Source: Desulfomonilaceae bacterium
Lineage (GTDB): Bacteria > Desulfobacterota > Desulfomonilia > Desulfomonilales > Desulfomonilaceae
DNA length: 64,000 nt
Direction of reading: 5' to 3'
NCBI GenBank assembly: GCA_041662605.1
Contig: JBAZSD010000005.1
Location: forward strand, 1-64,000
The translations under genes and the position numbers were made by a program. This document shows positions 44,583-53,312 of this stretch, in pieces. Under the pieces are notes generated by a model. The model had not been told where the DNA came from. It searched no databases and saw only the letters and a list, made by a program, of their open reading frames with translations. The first letter of the stretch is position 1. Each line of letters opens with the position of its first letter.

Positions 44583-45191
44583 ATGAAAATAACAAAAGCG
44601 CAACAATTTACAGTTGATGAATTAATTTTGAAGCTCAGAAAAGTCACTATGCTAAACGCGCCTCAGACAACAATTTATAGCGACACCTATATATCGCTGG
44701 AAAAAATTAGGCCTGAGTTTATGGCTCCACCGCAAAATTATATCCTCAGAGAAGAACTGAAAAAAGTAAGAGAATTAAAATGGGCGTTGGAAGAATACGG
44801 GATAAACATATTTGAACTCAATGGTTTTGTAAGACTCACAATTGATGACAGTGAAGATCCAGTGGATTTATTACCTCCCATTGTTGAAGAATCCATTGAA
44901 TTGGATGGTTCGGTTCATTTACTGATAAATGACGGCATGCACAGGATTTATATGGCCTTGAGAGAATGGAAAATTCCAGAGGTCGTCCTGATTCGAGGAA
45001 TTCCAAAACATTTACCATATTACGCATATCCGGTTCCCGGGGGCTGGAGCAGTGTAGAAGAACGTGAAGATCTCCCGCATGGATATCTTAAAAAATGGCA
45101 CAGGATATCTGAATACCATTCATTATATCGTAACTTTAACTCATCATTTATAAATGTAGGTGGACCGCGCGAATTTTTTAAGAAATCCTGA
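44583..45191 (+). CDS. Protein with a ParB/sulfiredoxin-like DGxHR motif
   Basis: I do not recognise the family. The 202-residue product contains LLINDGMHRIYMALRE around residues 113-128. The D117-G118-x-H120-R121 pattern followed by a helix resembles the core of the ParB-N/sulfiredoxin fold, whose members bind nucleotide (CTP or ATP) or cut DNA. Other features are a helical N-terminus (TVDELILKLRKV) and an aromatic, Pro-rich C-terminus (HLPYYAYPVPGGW). There is no signal peptide. It might be a nucleotide-binding enzyme linked to the preceding deaminase, but that is inference from one motif and adjacency. Confidence 0.55.
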   Translation: MKITKAQQFTVDELILKLRKVTMLNAPQTTIYSDTYISLEKIRPEFMAPPQNYILREELKKVRELKWALEEYGINIFELNGFVRLTIDDSEDPVDLLPPIVEESIELDGSVHLLINDGMHRIYMALREWKIPEVVLIRGIPKHLPYYAYPVPGGWSSVEEREDLPHGYLKKWHRISEYHSLYRNFNSSFINVGGPREFFKKS

Positions 45192-45235
45192 TAGAACAAA
45201 AAATTAAAAAAATCTGGGATAAACTCAATTGAAAG

Positions 45236-47266
45236 TTATTGTTTGACATCATAGCGTGAATACTGCATCGAGAAAATACCACGACCTTGAGTTATAGATC
45301 GCAAGGAAGTCGAATAGCCGAACATGTTTGCTAAAGGAGAAATCGCCTTCATTACTGATATCTTTCCCCTCGGGGTAATTTCTTCCAACCGTCCGTGGCG
45401 ACTGTTCAAATCAGCGATGACCTCTCCTACAAACTCTTCCGGAACCACGACTTCCACACTCATAAAAGGTTCCAAAATTATTGGTCCCGCCTTTTCACAA
45501 GCTTCTCTACACGCTTGAGACGCTGCGACTTTAACCCCAAGAGGAGACATATTCGACGGATCAGTTCCAATATCCTCAAGCTTTACAATCAAATCCACAA
45601 CTTCATTTCCGGCGATCGCGCCGGCAAGAGTAGCTTCCCGAGCGCCGTTCTCAATGTGCTGAATTAATTCCGGGACGAGTTGGCGAATTTTCTCGGAAGC
45701 CTCAAATACAAAACCTGATCCTCGGTCTCCACTTGCGACTGACAAGGTAACATCACCAAAATGTCTAACATCATGAATTTCCCGGTCAAAGACTACCCTT
45801 GCCTCGGCTCGGCTTGAAACAGATTCCTTGTAAACTACTTGAGGTTTTCCTGTTTGGACTTCAACGTTGTATTCTCTGCGAAGTCGATCGACTATTATTT
45901 CCAGATGTAATTCGCCCATGCCTGAAATGAGCAATTGCCCAGTTTCGACATTTTCCGCATACACAAAAGATGGATCTTCCTGCGATATCTTGTCCAGACA
46001 GAAAATCAATTTTTCCTGATCTGATCTGGTTTGAGGCTCTATTGCTATCGATATCACCGGTAAATAAGTCTCTACGGATTCCAGGATCAAAGGAGCTAAT
46101 GGGCTTGTAAGAGTGTCGCCTGTTTTGGTTTCTTTAAGTCCAACTACAAGGGCTATACTGCCTACGGTGGCGGATTTTATTTTTTCCCTTTTGTTCGCAT
46201 GCGTCAGAAACAACCTTGCGACTCTTTCCTTAACACCCCTGGTAGCATTCAGGATTTCGCTATCAGCGGCCAATTCTCCGGAATAAACTCTCACAAACAC
46301 CGTTTTTCGGCCTTGATCCATTATTACCTTGAAGGCCAGAGCGCAAAGGGGATCGCGTAATTTTGGATGACGAACTTCCTCCAGGCCGGTCTGCGGATTG
46401 ACACCACTTATGGGGGGAACATCCAAAGGCGAAGGAAGAAAATCGATTATAGCGTCAATTACAGGTTGAACACCCTGATTTTTTAGAGCTGAACCGCACA
46501 GAATGGGCACAATCTTGTTAGCGATTGTCCCCTTTCGAAGTCCAGAAAGAACCTGTTTTTCGTCCAGCGAATCGTTTTCAAGATAATATTCAAGAAGGTC
46601 CTCATCCTGTTCAGCCGCTGCTTCCAGCATCAACCGCCTAGCGGATTCAGCCGAGTCCAAAAACTCCGGCGGAATATCAATAATTTTGAATGTTTCCCCT
46701 TTTGATTCACTGTCCCAGATGATTGCTCTAAAACCGAGAAGATCTATTACACCTTTAAAATTTTCACCGTCCATCATCGGAATCTGTACGGGAATAGGGT
46801 TCGCCCCCAACCTTTCTTTCATCATGGAGATCGCTCGGTTAAAATCAGCCCCGATTCGGTCCAATTTATTTACAAACGCGATACGAGGAACGTTGTATTT
46901 TTCAGCCTGATGCCATACAGTTTCGGTTTGCGGCTCAACTCCACCCACAGCGCATATTACTGTTACAACTCCGTCCAAAACCCTTAAGCTTCGTTCCACT
47001 TCAATTGTGAAATCAACGTGACCAGGAGTGTCTATCAGATGAATCTCGTAATTATTCCAGTTAAATACAGTTGCAGCAGAAGTTATAGTGATCCCTCTTT
47101 CCTGTTCCTGTGGCATATAGTCCATAGTAGCGGAGCCATCGTCGACCTCTCCGATTTTATGAATTTTCTTGGTGTAGAATAGAATTCGTTCAGTCAAAGT
47201 GGTTTTCCCAGCGTCAATATGCGCCATAATCCCAATGTTTCGAATTCTGGAAAGATTTTGAGTCAC
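45236..47266 (-). CDS. Elongation factor G paralogue
   Basis: A 676-residue translational GTPase with the G domain (GIMAHIDAGKTTLTERIL, DYMPQEQERGITI, DTPGHVDF, NKLDRIG) and the domain II-V layout of EF-G (EF4 is encoded separately at the window's end). It is not in a str operon (no rpsL/rpsG/tuf neighbours) and is slightly shorter than typical EF-G, so it may be the second, specialised copy (EF-G2, translocation- or recycling-only) found in delta-proteobacteria. The C-terminal domain with NMFGYSTSLRSITQGRG is intact. The main copy, if any, lies outside the window. Confidence 0.88.
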   Translation of the reverse strand: MTQNLSRIRNIGIMAHIDAGKTTLTERILFYTKKIHKIGEVDDGSATMDYMPQEQERGITITSAATVFNWNNYEIHLIDTPGHVDFTIEVERSLRVLDGVVTVICAVGGVEPQTETVWHQAEKYNVPRIAFVNKLDRIGADFNRAISMMKERLGANPIPVQIPMMDGENFKGVIDLLGFRAIIWDSESKGETFKIIDIPPEFLDSAESARRLMLEAAAEQDEDLLEYYLENDSLDEKQVLSGLRKGTIANKIVPILCGSALKNQGVQPVIDAIIDFLPSPLDVPPISGVNPQTGLEEVRHPKLRDPLCALAFKVIMDQGRKTVFVRVYSGELAADSEILNATRGVKERVARLFLTHANKREKIKSATVGSIALVVGLKETKTGDTLTSPLAPLILESVETYLPVISIAIEPQTRSDQEKLIFCLDKISQEDPSFVYAENVETGQLLISGMGELHLEIIVDRLRREYNVEVQTGKPQVVYKESVSSRAEARVVFDREIHDVRHFGDVTLSVASGDRGSGFVFEASEKIRQLVPELIQHIENGAREATLAGAIAGNEVVDLIVKLEDIGTDPSNMSPLGVKVAASQACREACEKAGPIILEPFMSVEVVVPEEFVGEVIADLNSRHGRLEEITPRGKISVMKAISPLANMFGYSTSLRSITQGRGIFSMQYSRYDVKQ

Positions 47267-47405
47267 GATATGCTTGAAACCCCTCGTTGAGTCTATGATC
47301 GGAATGTTAGAAGAAACAAATTAGTTTTCTCATCTTGTGTTATTGTTGTCAATCAAGGTGTCAATCAGATTAATCGATTGACGGAGGACAAAAAAGGCGG
47401 CTTTT

Positions 47406-47879
47406 GTGATTATCATAATCGACGGCAACAATCTTATCGGACAAAAAATTAAATCTTCATCTTGGGCCACTCTCAGAAAGAATTTAGTGCTCAAAATGGT
47501 CAAATATGTGGCCAAGACACGAAAGAAGGTCAAAATAGTATTTGATGGTGTTGAAGACAACCTCTGCCCTGATGGCGCCGCTTTTAAGGGTGTTAAAATA
47601 TTTTACGCCAAGGCCGGACATTCCGCAGATGATAGAATAAAAGATATGGTTAGAACCGCGTCATACTCTAGGGATATCACGGTAGTCTCGTCAGACAGAG
47701 AGTTAAGATCTTGTGTTTCGTCTTTTGGGGCTAAAGTCATTTCTAGAGAAGCGTTTAGATCTGAATTGTCACAAATTGATTCTATCGCAGAAAATGAAAC
47801 GAAAGACCCCAATCCAAAAATAGAAGATGTGTCTGAATGGCTGGAATTTTTTGGAATAAATAACCGAGATAAAATTTAA
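47406..47879 (+). CDS. NYN-domain (YacP-like) protein
   Basis: The 157-residue product has a PIN-like NYN fold with conserved acidic residues: IIIIDGNNLIGQK at the N-terminus, KIVFDGVEDN, and the ITVVSSDRELRSC segment, as in YacP/Rae1-type ribonucleases of the ribosome or mRNA decay. The start is GTG at 47406 (the codon precedes IIIIDGNN directly) with a purine-rich AAGGCGG stretch upstream. It diverges from the EF-G paralogue, 139 bp away, and is followed 17 bp later by pgeF, probably in one transcript. Confidence 0.82.
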   Translation: MIIIIDGNNLIGQKIKSSSWATLRKNLVLKMVKYVAKTRKKVKIVFDGVEDNLCPDGAAFKGVKIFYAKAGHSADDRIKDMVRTASYSRDITVVSSDRELRSCVSSFGAKVISREAFRSELSQIDSIAENETKDPNPKIEDVSEWLEFFGINNRDKI

Positions 47880-47896
47880 AAAGAATCTTTGAAGAA

Positions 47897-48733
47897 ATGA
47901 AAAGGAGCCAGGACATCGAGAAATCAAGCGCCATTAGAATAACCAATCAGGCCTGTCTCTTGGACCAAGTGGAATCTTTTGGAGCTATTATGGCCTTTTC
48001 ACTGCGTTTACAAAAAACTCCAACTTATCCTGTTGAATCGCTCAAAAATTTAAATTCCGACAACTCGGGAAAATGTGATGCGGAAAATAATCTCGAATCT
48101 CTCTGTGAGAGCCTAAAAGTAGAACGCTCAAAGATAATTGAATGTGATCAAGTGCACGGTGAAGAGATACTTATCCTGGATCATATTCCTCAAACCTCAT
48201 TAAAAGCGGATGCGATAATATCAGTCAATTCCGGGCTATATCCTTCGGTAAAAACAGCGGACTGCGTTCCTATTCTTATCATTGACCCGGTAACAAGAAT
48301 TTCTGCGGCGATTCACGCCGGTTGGAAAGGAACGGTTTTGCGGATAACGAAAAAAGTCGTTGTTACGTTAAAAAATTTTTTCGGGATAAAAAACAAAAAC
48401 CTTATTGCCTCTATTGGCCCTGCGATTGGCTCATGTTGCTATCAAGTGGATGAAATTGTTCTGGATCCATTGATGTCAAGTATTCCGTGGGCGTCGGAAT
48501 TTACATTTCCTTCTACGCAACAGACTAAACCTGATTCGAGAAAAAAACACCTTGATTTACCAGGAGTAAATTACCGGGAACTCACAACTTTAGGGATTCC
48601 TCAAGAAAACATCTATTTTCTCAAAATGTGTTCCTTTTGTAATAAGGAAAGGCTGCATTCTTACAGGCGAGACGGTTCCAATGCCGGCAGAAATATAGCC
48701 ATCACAGGCTTCAGAACGTTAGTCCGTAAGTGA
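47897..48733 (+). CDS. pgeF: Purine nucleoside phosphorylase / peptidoglycan editing factor (YfiH, PgeF)
   Basis: A member of the multicopper oxidase-like YfiH/DUF152 family with purine nucleoside phosphorylase and peptidoglycan editing activities in other bacteria. The zinc ligands are visible as His in DQVHGEEIL, Cys in KTADCVPILI and His in AAIHAGWKGT; GPAIGSCCYQVDE is also conserved. The 278-residue length is normal. The gene ends overlapping the convergent acyl-CoA synthetase alpha-like gene by 15 bp. Confidence 0.88.
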   Translation: MKRSQDIEKSSAIRITNQACLLDQVESFGAIMAFSLRLQKTPTYPVESLKNLNSDNSGKCDAENNLESLCESLKVERSKIIECDQVHGEEILILDHIPQTSLKADAIISVNSGLYPSVKTADCVPILIIDPVTRISAAIHAGWKGTVLRITKKVVVTLKNFFGIKNKNLIASIGPAIGSCCYQVDEIVLDPLMSSIPWASEFTFPSTQQTKPDSRKKHLDLPGVNYRELTTLGIPQENIYFLKMCSFCNKERLHSYRRDGSNAGRNIAITGFRTLVRK

Positions 48734-50104
48734 CGTCCCACTTCTGGTTAGCAGGCTCTTTAAACCCCAAGCGGCTTCTTCGGGAGAGGAATATGTTGGT
48801 ATGCCTGAATCATGCAAAAAGGATCTGTCAGGCTCCATCGCTCCTATGGAGCCTATGAAACACGCCACGACAGGCTTTGAAAAACGATTTTTCACTTCTA
48901 TCAACGCTTTTGTCGGATACGGCCAATTCTTGTGTTCACAAAAAATCGCCAGCAGGCAATCAACATCTTCATCCTTTAGAATTACTTCAGCAATATCGTG
49001 AAAAGGTTTTGTCAAAAAAGCTCCCGCAGCCCCGTCCACGGGATTCTTGTAAACTACCGGTACCGAGGGGCCCAGGATTGTGGCGATATCCAGAAGAGTT
49101 CTTTCGCTCAAATCAGCGAGTCTGCACGAAGGATCACGCTGGAGCACGTCCCACGCCACAATACTCGGTCCAGCGGTATGAGTAAAAATTCCTATGGATT
49201 TTCCTTTAGGAACATCTCCTATGGACAATGCCTTGCACATGCAAACAAGCTCATTCACAGATTGAGCTATTTCAACCCCGGACTGTTTAATTGCGCCACG
49301 CCAGACCCGAGCCGAACCTGCCGCTGCGCCGGTATGTGTTATCGTGACTTTATCGGCGAATTCTCCCTGGCCGCCCTTATAAATTACAACAGGCTTTTTA
49401 GCTGAAACTCTTTTCAAAGCCTCGATCATTGCCCGTGGCGCGCCTGAACCCTCCGAAAAAATTCCGATTACTTTTGTGTGGTCGTCCATATTGAGATAAT
49501 CGAGCCAATCATGAAATTCCATGTTGGCTCTATTCCCAACCCCAATCCATTTCGAAAATCCCACGCCTTGATCGTGCGCCTGTGCTTTAATCGATAATCC
49601 AATTCCACCACTTTGGCTCAAAAAAGAAATATTACCTGGACAGAGAACTCGAGGATAAAAAGTAACATTTAATTTGGAATGGGTATTGATAAAGCCCAGA
49701 GTGTTCGGACCTATTATTGGCATGTGACCCGCCGCCTGAATTAGGTCCTCTTGTAATCTCCGGCCTTCGTCCCCCATTTCAGCGTATCCCCCTGCCAACA
49801 CCACTGCTCCAGAGACCCCAAGATCGTTCAGTCTTTTAACCATTTTTATGGAAGCGCCTTGATTTAACGCCACGACAGCCAAATCAGGAGTTTCAGGCAA
49901 ATCCGATATATCCTTAAACACTGGATAGTCGAATGCTCGCTCATGCCTTGTATGAATGGGGTATACCGCTCCCTCATACTTCCCTGTTACAAGACTGTCC
50001 ATGACAGCGTGGCCTACTTTGGTAGGGTCAACTCCAGCCCCCACCACGGCGACGGAACGAGGATAAAACATGCGATCCAATCTTGAAAAAAGCTCTCTAT
50101 CCAT
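48719..50104 (-). CDS. ADP-forming acyl-CoA synthetase alpha-subunit-like protein
   Basis: The product, about 461 residues, matches the alpha part of ADP-forming acetyl-CoA synthetases: an N-terminal CoA-binding domain (YPRSVAVVGAGVDPTKVGHAV, PNTLGFINT), then a succinyl-CoA ligase-like domain with SFLSQSGGIG and the phosphohistidine region KVTITHTGAAAGS, and a second ligase-like domain. The ATP-grasp beta subunit is not fused and not in the window, so the full reaction (acyl-CoA + ADP + Pi to acid + CoA + ATP) needs a partner elsewhere, or the protein acts alone in regulation. The start ATG at 50104 leaves 38 bp to the upstream sensor kinase; a TTG at 50146 lacks a ribosome binding site. Confidence 0.85.
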   Translation of the reverse strand: MDRELFSRLDRMFYPRSVAVVGAGVDPTKVGHAVMDSLVTGKYEGAVYPIHTRHERAFDYPVFKDISDLPETPDLAVVALNQGASIKMVKRLNDLGVSGAVVLAGGYAEMGDEGRRLQEDLIQAAGHMPIIGPNTLGFINTHSKLNVTFYPRVLCPGNISFLSQSGGIGLSIKAQAHDQGVGFSKWIGVGNRANMEFHDWLDYLNMDDHTKVIGIFSEGSGAPRAMIEALKRVSAKKPVVIYKGGQGEFADKVTITHTGAAAGSARVWRGAIKQSGVEIAQSVNELVCMCKALSIGDVPKGKSIGIFTHTAGPSIVAWDVLQRDPSCRLADLSERTLLDIATILGPSVPVVYKNPVDGAAGAFLTKPFHDIAEVILKDEDVDCLLAIFCEHKNWPYPTKALIEVKNRFSKPVVACFIGSIGAMEPDRSFLHDSGIPTYSSPEEAAWGLKSLLTRSGTSLTD

Positions 50105-50142
50105 AACAATGTCTTCCCTGGACTTTAGAATTCGTGAAAACT

Positions 50143-51315
50143 TCAATCTTGGTTAGTCAAGTTTGAAAAACTTACGCTAAAAATGGAGAAACCGGAACCA
50201 AAACATTCTTCAGGATTTTGAACGTAGGGACACTGATCTATGCTTCCAGGACAATGATCAGTTGTTTCAGGGATGAATCGGCACCGTTGACTTTGAAACT
50301 CGATTCTCAATTTGTGAATCTCACAAAGATTCTTAAGCTGAAAAAGTTCCAATCCCTTGCCGCCGGCGTTGAAATCAAAAGGCTTTTTTGTAGAATATTC
50401 GTCCGTGGCTTGAGTGTGGTGAAATCCCTCAAAAATAAATTCGAAATCTCCAATTGGAATTCCTACTCCGTAGTCATGAACGAGAATTTGAAAATCACGA
50501 GAAGAGGATTGATCTAAAGTAACAACCACCAACCCCTGATCGGGGGTATTCTCAATAGCGTTTTTTATCAAGGTTTCCAAAATGGTCTGTAATAATTCCA
50601 GATCAAAATATATAAAGCCCGAATAGTTGAAATTCTTTTCTAATTTGACGTTACGATGTCTCGCATTATGGAGTATATCCCCTATGACATTGTTGATGCT
50701 CTCTGGAACAAGCAGCTTTTCACTTTTCAGAACTTTTGGAAAGAAAACCTGCCCCACAGAATCCTGGATGGACAGAAGTCGATCCAGATTTCTTTCCCCA
50801 CGATCAATCATCAATTTAGCTTTATGATCTGCACCGCAGATTGGCGTAAGACCTTGAAAACAAGCTTTAATGATGGACAAAGGGGTCTTGAGTTCGTGAG
50901 CCAGGTGATCAGCGGCTTTTCTTTTCGCCATTTCCAGGCCCTTAATAGCCGTAATATCACGAAATACCACCACATAACTTTCTGTGCCCGGTATACACTC
51001 AGTAATATCCAGGGCGGCGCTGGAGACAGACACTTGTATCGTGGCCCCGTCAAAACGGACCAAACGGATTTCTCTAAAAGTGGTGATCGATCCATAACTT
51101 ACAAGATCCTGAAATATATCTAAAAATGGTCTGTTTATTGGAGACGGCGGCACAGTTGTGTCAAAAGAAAAAGTCAGTACAGATTCGCTAGTTACTCCCA
51201 AGATTCTGAGAGCCGCGGGATTTACTCCTGAAATTAAGCCATTACACTCTATTGTAATGACTCCCTCCTGGAGGCTTCTAATTATTATTTGTTCCAAAGT
51301 CTCATCGGTCATCAA
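50143..51315 (-). CDS. PAS sensor histidine kinase with Cys-rich ATPase insertion
   Basis: A 390-residue cytosolic kinase: a PAS domain (about 10-120; GVITIECNGLISGVNPAALRILG, YVVVFRDITAIKG), HisKA with His140 in HLAHELKTPLS, and an HATPase domain (N box IKNAIENTPDQG; G1 VHDYGVGIP). Late in the ATPase domain, after NAGGKGLELFQLKNL, five cysteines (331, 345, 355, 362, 371) occur, the last three in DHCPGSIDQCPYVQNPEEC, a spacing suggestive of a metal or iron-sulphur site. No receiver domain is fused, and no response regulator lies adjacent. It is followed by the acyl-CoA synthetase-like gene 38 bp away. Confidence 0.85.
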   Translation of the reverse strand: MMTDETLEQIIIRSLQEGVITIECNGLISGVNPAALRILGVTSESVLTFSFDTTVPPSPINRPFLDIFQDLVSYGSITTFREIRLVRFDGATIQVSVSSAALDITECIPGTESYVVVFRDITAIKGLEMAKRKAADHLAHELKTPLSIIKACFQGLTPICGADHKAKLMIDRGERNLDRLLSIQDSVGQVFFPKVLKSEKLLVPESINNVIGDILHNARHRNVKLEKNFNYSGFIYFDLELLQTILETLIKNAIENTPDQGLVVVTLDQSSSRDFQILVHDYGVGIPIGDFEFIFEGFHHTQATDEYSTKKPFDFNAGGKGLELFQLKNLCEIHKLRIEFQSQRCRFIPETTDHCPGSIDQCPYVQNPEECFGSGFSIFSVSFSNLTNQD

Positions 51316-51628
51316 ATGATCCTTTGCTCAATTGGCATCGTAAAAGCGCTACATGGAACAAATTCGCTAAAATTCTGACGGCGCCAACCCAACTAAGTTT
51401 GAGACTGACCACCGAAAATCATCACATAAAACTGACCAAAAAGGGGCTTGCGAGATTTTGAACAAATACTTACCTTAATTGCAAGAGTTAATTGATGTCG
51501 ACTTAATCGCTGGGAATGAACAAGATGATAAGACTGGCGAGAGCCGAAAACGTTCTGATGTTTGAAGATGATAAAGCTTGTTCACAGCGTCGACCCTAGT
51601 GTCGGCGCGATACGCAGGAGGAGAAAAT
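51316..51628. other. Divergent intergenic region, 313 bp
   Basis: No gene was seen. It separates the minus-strand sensor kinase from the plus-strand zinc protein gene. Short direct repeats of the form AAGATGATAA occur near 51518 and 51566, and GTCGAC occurs twice. No consensus promoter was placed. Confidence 0.4.
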
Positions 51629-51889
51629 ATGTCCAAGGAGTGTTTAAAGTGCCCCCACTGCGGATCTGATATGGATCCGATAACCACGCCTGAAGCGTCT
51701 AGTTGGGGCGGCGAGGTTCACCACGTTTGTTTTAATGATGAATGCTCATATTTTGTCAAGAGTTGGGATGTGCTGGATGGTCAAGGCGTCGAAAGAACGG
51801 GTTACCGGTGTCGTATAGACTCAAGGGGAGCCTGTGGGCCGCTTGCCGTTTGGTCAGCGGACGCGTTGAAGGATCTAGCGTGCAAGTAG
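51629..51889 (+). CDS. Small zinc-ribbon-like protein
   Basis: The 86-residue product starts at ATG 51629, preceded by a strong AGGAGGAG ribosome binding sequence. Two cysteine pairs, KCPHCGSD near residue 9 and VCFNDECSYF near residue 34, form a probable zinc-binding ribbon; two more cysteines follow (YRCRIDSRGACG) and one at the end. The GYRCRIDSRGACGPL segment is not recognised. No enzyme domain is visible. It may be a small Zn-binding adaptor or a nucleic-acid-binding protein. A terminator follows at 51935-51963. Confidence 0.65.
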   Translation: MSKECLKCPHCGSDMDPITTPEASSWGGEVHHVCFNDECSYFVKSWDVLDGQGVERTGYRCRIDSRGACGPLAVWSADALKDLACK

Positions 51890-51934
51890 TTGATTTGGGG
51901 TAGTCTCTAAAAAAACAAATTGACGACTTCTAGT

Positions 51935-51963
51935 AGATAGGGCGCTTTTTTGGCGCCCTATCT
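51935..51963 (+). terminator. Rho-independent terminator
   Basis: AGATAGGGCGC (51935-51945) pairs with GCGCCCTATCT (51953-51963) around TTTTTTG, followed by AACTTTTGG. It separates the small zinc protein gene from the methyltransferase gene downstream. Confidence 0.75.
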
Positions 51964-51978
51964 AACTTTTGGTGAAAA

Positions 51979-52650
51979 ATGGAGCCTGAAACTTTAAAAT
52001 TTTTTGATGAATCGGATTTTCTCCGAGATAACGAAGATATCGACACACAATTTTATTCGAAACCCAGGCTTGTTAGTCATCTTGATTCTCTTGCGCTCAG
52101 CACGGTTGAGGAAATCTATGCGCGGTTAATACCTAAGGAGTCAAATATTTTGGATTTGATGGCCGGGCCTGATTCACATTTGAGAGACGAACTTGTTCCA
52201 AAAAGCGTTACAGGACTGGGCCTGAATGAACAAGAGCTTGAGGCTAACGTTAGATTGAATCACAGGATAATCCACGATCTAAATGTTGACCCGAGACTTC
52301 CTTTTGAAAATGATATTTTTGATGCGGTTATAAATACTGTCTCAATAGATTATCTAACCAGACCAATAGATGTTTTGTCAGAGGTTGGCAGAGTTCTCAA
52401 ACCTGGGGGAATCCACATATTGGTGTTCTCAAACAGGATGTTTCCGCCGAAAGCAGTGAATATTTGGAAATTCACTCTCGAAAAGGACAGAATGGATTTG
52501 GTAAAAAAATTTATTACTCTTTCGGGAAAACTTCAGATCGTGGGCTATTCTGAAAGTAAAGGGAAACCAAGACCGGCGGATGACAAATATTTTAAATATG
52601 GTATTCCTAGTGATCCAGTATATGCTATCTGGGCTTCAGTGAAAAAGTAG
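51979..52650 (+). CDS. Class I SAM-dependent methyltransferase, atypical
   Basis: The 223-residue product resembles class I methyltransferases: a motif I-like stretch ILDLMAGPDSHL (atypical; the usual GxGxG is replaced), FENDIFDAVINTVSIDYLTRPIDVLSEVGRVLKPGG and IHILVFSNRMFPPKAVNIW. The Met_T/methyltransferase_11 pattern of the central segment is clear, but the glycine-rich loop is degenerate, so SAM binding is uncertain. The substrate is unknown. It precedes an isochorismatase-type gene by 53 bp, possibly in one transcript. Confidence 0.72.
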   Translation: MEPETLKFFDESDFLRDNEDIDTQFYSKPRLVSHLDSLALSTVEEIYARLIPKESNILDLMAGPDSHLRDELVPKSVTGLGLNEQELEANVRLNHRIIHDLNVDPRLPFENDIFDAVINTVSIDYLTRPIDVLSEVGRVLKPGGIHILVFSNRMFPPKAVNIWKFTLEKDRMDLVKKFITLSGKLQIVGYSESKGKPRPADDKYFKYGIPSDPVYAIWASVKK

Positions 52651-52703
52651 TCTAAAAGTTTTCTGTTAAAAAAAATTCTCTATCCGGCTATCAGGAATAA
52701 AAA

Positions 52704-53270
52704 ATGAGTCATGCGCTCGTAATCGTAGATATGATAAAAGATAATGTTAATCTCTCGAGGGGATCCGCTCTCGACAATGAAGCAGGCAAAATAATCCCCA
52801 ACATTAATCAGTTAATTGAAACATTTCGATCTACAGCCAAGCCCATAATATTCGCGTGCGACAGTTTCATGGCGGGTGATTTTATTTTCGGCGGGAAAAT
52901 GAGGCCCCATGCCATAAGAGGCTCTGGCGGGGATTTGCCAATAGAGGAGCTTAATGCTGAACCCTCTGATACAATTTTACTAAAGAGGCGAATGAGCGCG
53001 TTTCATAAAACGGATCTTGACCAAACTCTACGGACCTGGAAAATAGAAACAGTAGCAGTTTGTGGGATAATGACAAATGTCTGTGTTTTGTTGACTGCTC
53101 TGGACGCTATACAAAATGATTTCAATACAGTGATAGTGAGCGACGCTTCGGCATGCTACAAACCCGAATTACACGAAATGACTCTAAAGATTTATGAAAA
53201 TTCAGCGCTGAATCCTCTTTTTAGAATAATGTCCGCCAACGAAATGATTTCAGAGATAAAGAGAGGTTAA
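52704..53270 (+). CDS. Isochorismatase/nicotinamidase-family hydrolase
   Basis: The 188-residue product has the cysteine hydrolase triad: Asp in ALVIVDMIKDN, Lys in ILLKRRMSAF, and Cys in VCGIMTNVCVLLTALDA, with the family's cis-peptide segment preceding it. The metal-binding aspartate and histidine typical of nicotinamidases are less clear, so it may be an isochorismatase-like or ureido-type hydrolase. The substrate is not deduced. It follows the methyltransferase gene by 53 bp. Confidence 0.82.
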   Translation: MSHALVIVDMIKDNVNLSRGSALDNEAGKIIPNINQLIETFRSTAKPIIFACDSFMAGDFIFGGKMRPHAIRGSGGDLPIEELNAEPSDTILLKRRMSAFHKTDLDQTLRTWKIETVAVCGIMTNVCVLLTALDAIQNDFNTVIVSDASACYKPELHEMTLKIYENSALNPLFRIMSANEMISEIKRG

Positions 53271-53312
53271 CAACCGACATCTCACAAACTGCATGCATTA
53301 GACAGGCGCCCT

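Noticed and set aside
42814..45191. Annotation of the patatin-deaminase-DGxHR trio as a phage-defence system
   Set aside because: The deaminase has housekeeping dCMP deaminase features and the patatin lacks features of known defence effectors; proximity alone is not enough. Kept as a finding only.
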